Source: JBGPJM01 sp041485385
GTDB taxonomy: Bacteria; Planctomycetota; Phycisphaerae; Phycisphaerales; UBA1924
Assembly: GCA_041485385.1 (NCBI GenBank)
Contig: JBGPJM010000239.1
Span: 1-7,261, forward strand
Reading direction: 5' to 3'
Length of the DNA stretch: 7,261 bases
Part shown: positions 6,243-7,261 of the stretch, piece by piece
How positions within the stretch are numbered: position 1 is the stretch's first letter
Layout of the letters: each line of letters begins with the position of its first letter
Position numbers and translations under genes: made by a program
Notes under the pieces: generated by a model
Databases searched by the model: none
The model's input: only the letters and a program-made list of their open reading frames with translations
What the model was told of the DNA's origin: nothing

Positions 6243-6248
6243 TACACT
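6243..6248 (+). promoter_or_regulatory. Candidate leaderless promoter (-10 TACACT) for the peptidase gene
   Basis: TACACT ends 5 nt before ATG 6254, which would place transcription initiation at or next to the A of the start codon. The five bases before the ATG are all C, with no Shine-Dalgarno sequence, which fits a leaderless mRNA. No -35 match is seen. Read-through from the DUF2752 gene, 40 bp upstream, remains possible. Confidence 0.35.
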
Positions 6249-6253
6249 CCCCC

Positions 6254-7066
6254 ATGTTCGGCCTCAAGCGCCGCCGTCGCCTCCGCCTCGCCGCGCTCCC
6301 CTTCCCGGAAGCGTGGCTGGCGATCGTCCGCCGCCACGTCCCGTACTACCGCTGCCTCACCGCCGAGGACCAGGCCGAGCTCCACCGCCACATCCAGATC
6401 TTCCTCGCCGAGAAGCGCTTCGAGGGGTGCGACGGCCTCGTGATTACCGACGAGATCCGCGTCACCATCGCCGCGCAGGCCTGCATCCTCCTCCTGCACC
6501 GCGACACCGGTTACTACCCCTCCCTCCGCACCATCCTCGTGTATCCCTCGCAGTACGTCGCGCCCGCCAAGCGCCAGCTCCCCGGCGGCGTCGTCCTCGA
6601 AGGGCCCGACCGGCGCCTCGGCGAATCCTGGCACCGCGGCTCGGTCGTGCTCTCCTGGCGCGACGTCCAGGCCGGCGCGGCCGACTCCACCGACGGCCAC
6701 AACGTCGTCTACCACGAGTTCGCCCACCAGCTCGACAGCGAGTCGGGCGCCATCGAGGGCGCCCCCGCCCTGGCCACCCGCGCCATGTACGACGAATGGT
6801 CCCGCACCTTCGGGCGCGAGTTCCAGGCCCTCACGAGCGACCTGGCCCAGCACCGCCAGACCCTCCTGGGCCCCTACGCCGCCACCAGCCCCCCCGAGTT
6901 CTTCGCCGTCGCCACCGAGGTCTTCTTCGAGAGACCCCGGGAGATGCTCGCCCGCCACCCCGACCTTTACCACCAGCTCTCCCGCTATTTCCAGCAGGAC
7001 CCCGCCGCCCGTGTCATCGCCTGCTACGGTTGCCTCCCGGCCCCCGGCGCCATGGTCGTCGCATGA
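6254..7066 (+). CDS. mtfA: M90 family zinc metallopeptidase, MtfA-like
   Basis: This 270-residue protein is close in length to E. coli MtfA (about 265), a cytosolic zinc aminopeptidase-like enzyme that interacts with the glucose repressor Mlc. The zinc motif HEFAH is at 154-158, preceded by GHNVVY and followed by QLD, as in the family; the third ligand is probably Glu215 in PPEFFAVATEVFFE. Other family features are an N-terminal helical part with F-L-A-E-K-R-F-E-G (50-58), T-I-A-A-Q-A-C-I-L-L (71-80), the I-L-V-Y-P segment (94-98) and a C-terminal PDLYHQLSRYFQQDP (236-250). All catalytic residues appear present. No signal peptide is visible, so it is likely cytoplasmic. No Mlc-type regulator or PTS gene is in the window, so the E. 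coli role cannot be carried over directly. It follows the two small membrane-protein genes, perhaps in one transcript, and a transposase end lies just downstream. Confidence 0.92.
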   Translation: MFGLKRRRRLRLAALPFPEAWLAIVRRHVPYYRCLTAEDQAELHRHIQIFLAEKRFEGCDGLVITDEIRVTIAAQACILLLHRDTGYYPSLRTILVYPSQYVAPAKRQLPGGVVLEGPDRRLGESWHRGSVVLSWRDVQAGAADSTDGHNVVYHEFAHQLDSESGAIEGAPALATRAMYDEWSRTFGREFQALTSDLAQHRQTLLGPYAATSPPEFFAVATEVFFERPREMLARHPDLYHQLSRYFQQDPAARVIACYGCLPAPGAMVVA

Positions 7067-7097
7067 ACAGGGGACGGCGCGGCGCGACAAAACATGG

Positions 7098-7147
7098 CGC
7101 ACGAACGACGCCGAAGGGGGTGATACGGCCTCCAACTAGTTCGTGCG
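7098..7147. repeat. 9-bp inverted repeat around the transposase stop codon
   Basis: CGCACGAAC (7098-7106) is matched by its exact reverse complement GTTCGTGCG (7139-7147) with 32 bases between. The right arm lies within the last codons of the transposase. It may be a stem protecting or ending the transposase mRNA, or part of the element's end; a nine-base chance match cannot be excluded. Confidence 0.35.
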
Positions 7148-7261
7148 TTCCAACCAAGCGGTGCGGCAGATGGATTTGAGGCGATCGGCGTCGAGGCGTC
7201 CGCAGCTCTCGTCGATCGCAGCCTCGATGTGGGCGCGGTCGTCGTAGGCGCGGTTGCTCAG
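7136..7261 (-). CDS. IS630-like transposase, C-terminal fragment (runs off right edge)
   Basis: From the right edge to a TAG at 7136-7138 the minus strand encodes 41 residues beginning LSNRAYDDRAHIEAA and ending with a K-S-I-C-R-T-A-W-L sequence. The pattern L-S-N-R-x-(Y/F), then a helical acidic segment, then R-(I/L)-x-S-I-C-x-x-x-W near the C-terminus is typical of the extreme C-terminus of IS630-family DDE transposases. The catalytic DDE domain would lie to the right, outside the window, so intactness cannot be judged. The element should end within a few dozen bases to the left of the stop, between the peptidase gene and 7136; IS630 elements insert at TA, and a TA occurs at 7124-7125. I could not define the terminal repeat. 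Confidence 0.72.
   Translation of the reverse strand: MSNRAYDDRAHIEAAIDESCGRLDADRLKSICRTAWLERTN

Noticed and set aside
1..7261. CRISPR arrays, tRNA, rRNA, riboswitches, toxin-antitoxin or defence genes
   Set aside because: No regularly spaced repeats beyond the short 12-bp array, no cloverleaf or rRNA-like sequence, and no matching protein signatures were seen.

Overview
The window is a GC-rich chromosomal segment with heavy G/C use at third codon positions. A long lipoprotein with Gly/Ala/Pro-rich linkers, a small two-helix protein with a DUF4190-like layout, a DUF2752 protein and a stand-alone PilT-type ATPase together suggest a planctomycete, perhaps of the Phycisphaerae. This placement is an inference from gene style and content; no rRNA or other phylogenetic marker is present.

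Layout from left to right: (1) positions 1-130, minus strand, hold the N-terminal start of a CBM48-type (glycogen-binding / isoamylase N-terminal-like) protein that runs off the left edge. (2) Divergent from it, 245-2413 plus encodes a large predicted lipoprotein of unknown function with several in-gene poly-G tracts. (3) Convergent to that, 2555-3688 minus encodes a PilT/PilU-type pilus retraction ATPase, with a hairpin in the short gap between the two genes. (4) 3896-5236 minus encodes a glycerate 2-kinase of the MOFRL family, 207 bp upstream of pilT. The gap carries a perfect palindrome and an AT-rich promoter-like element. (5) Divergent from the kinase, a plus-strand cluster: a small two-helix DUF4190-like protein (5388-5750), a DUF2752 membrane protein (5758-6213, 7-bp gap) and an M90/MtfA-type zinc metallopeptidase (6254-7066, 40-bp gap, possibly with its own leaderless promoter). 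(6) 7136-7261 minus is the C-terminal end of an IS630-like transposase that runs off the right edge, so a mobile element abuts the peptidase gene.

Functionally the window is a mix: envelope lipoprotein, surface motility ATPase, glycerate metabolism (glycerate to 2-phosphoglycerate, entering lower glycolysis) and a small membrane-protein/peptidase cluster. I see no CRISPR array, tRNA, rRNA, defence island or recognisable novel multi-gene system. The most open questions are the poly-G-bearing lipoprotein, the membrane-protein pair next to an MtfA-like peptidase, the palindromes upstream of pilT, and the 12-bp tandem repeat beside the CBM48 gene, which would add a hydrophobic segment if translated.
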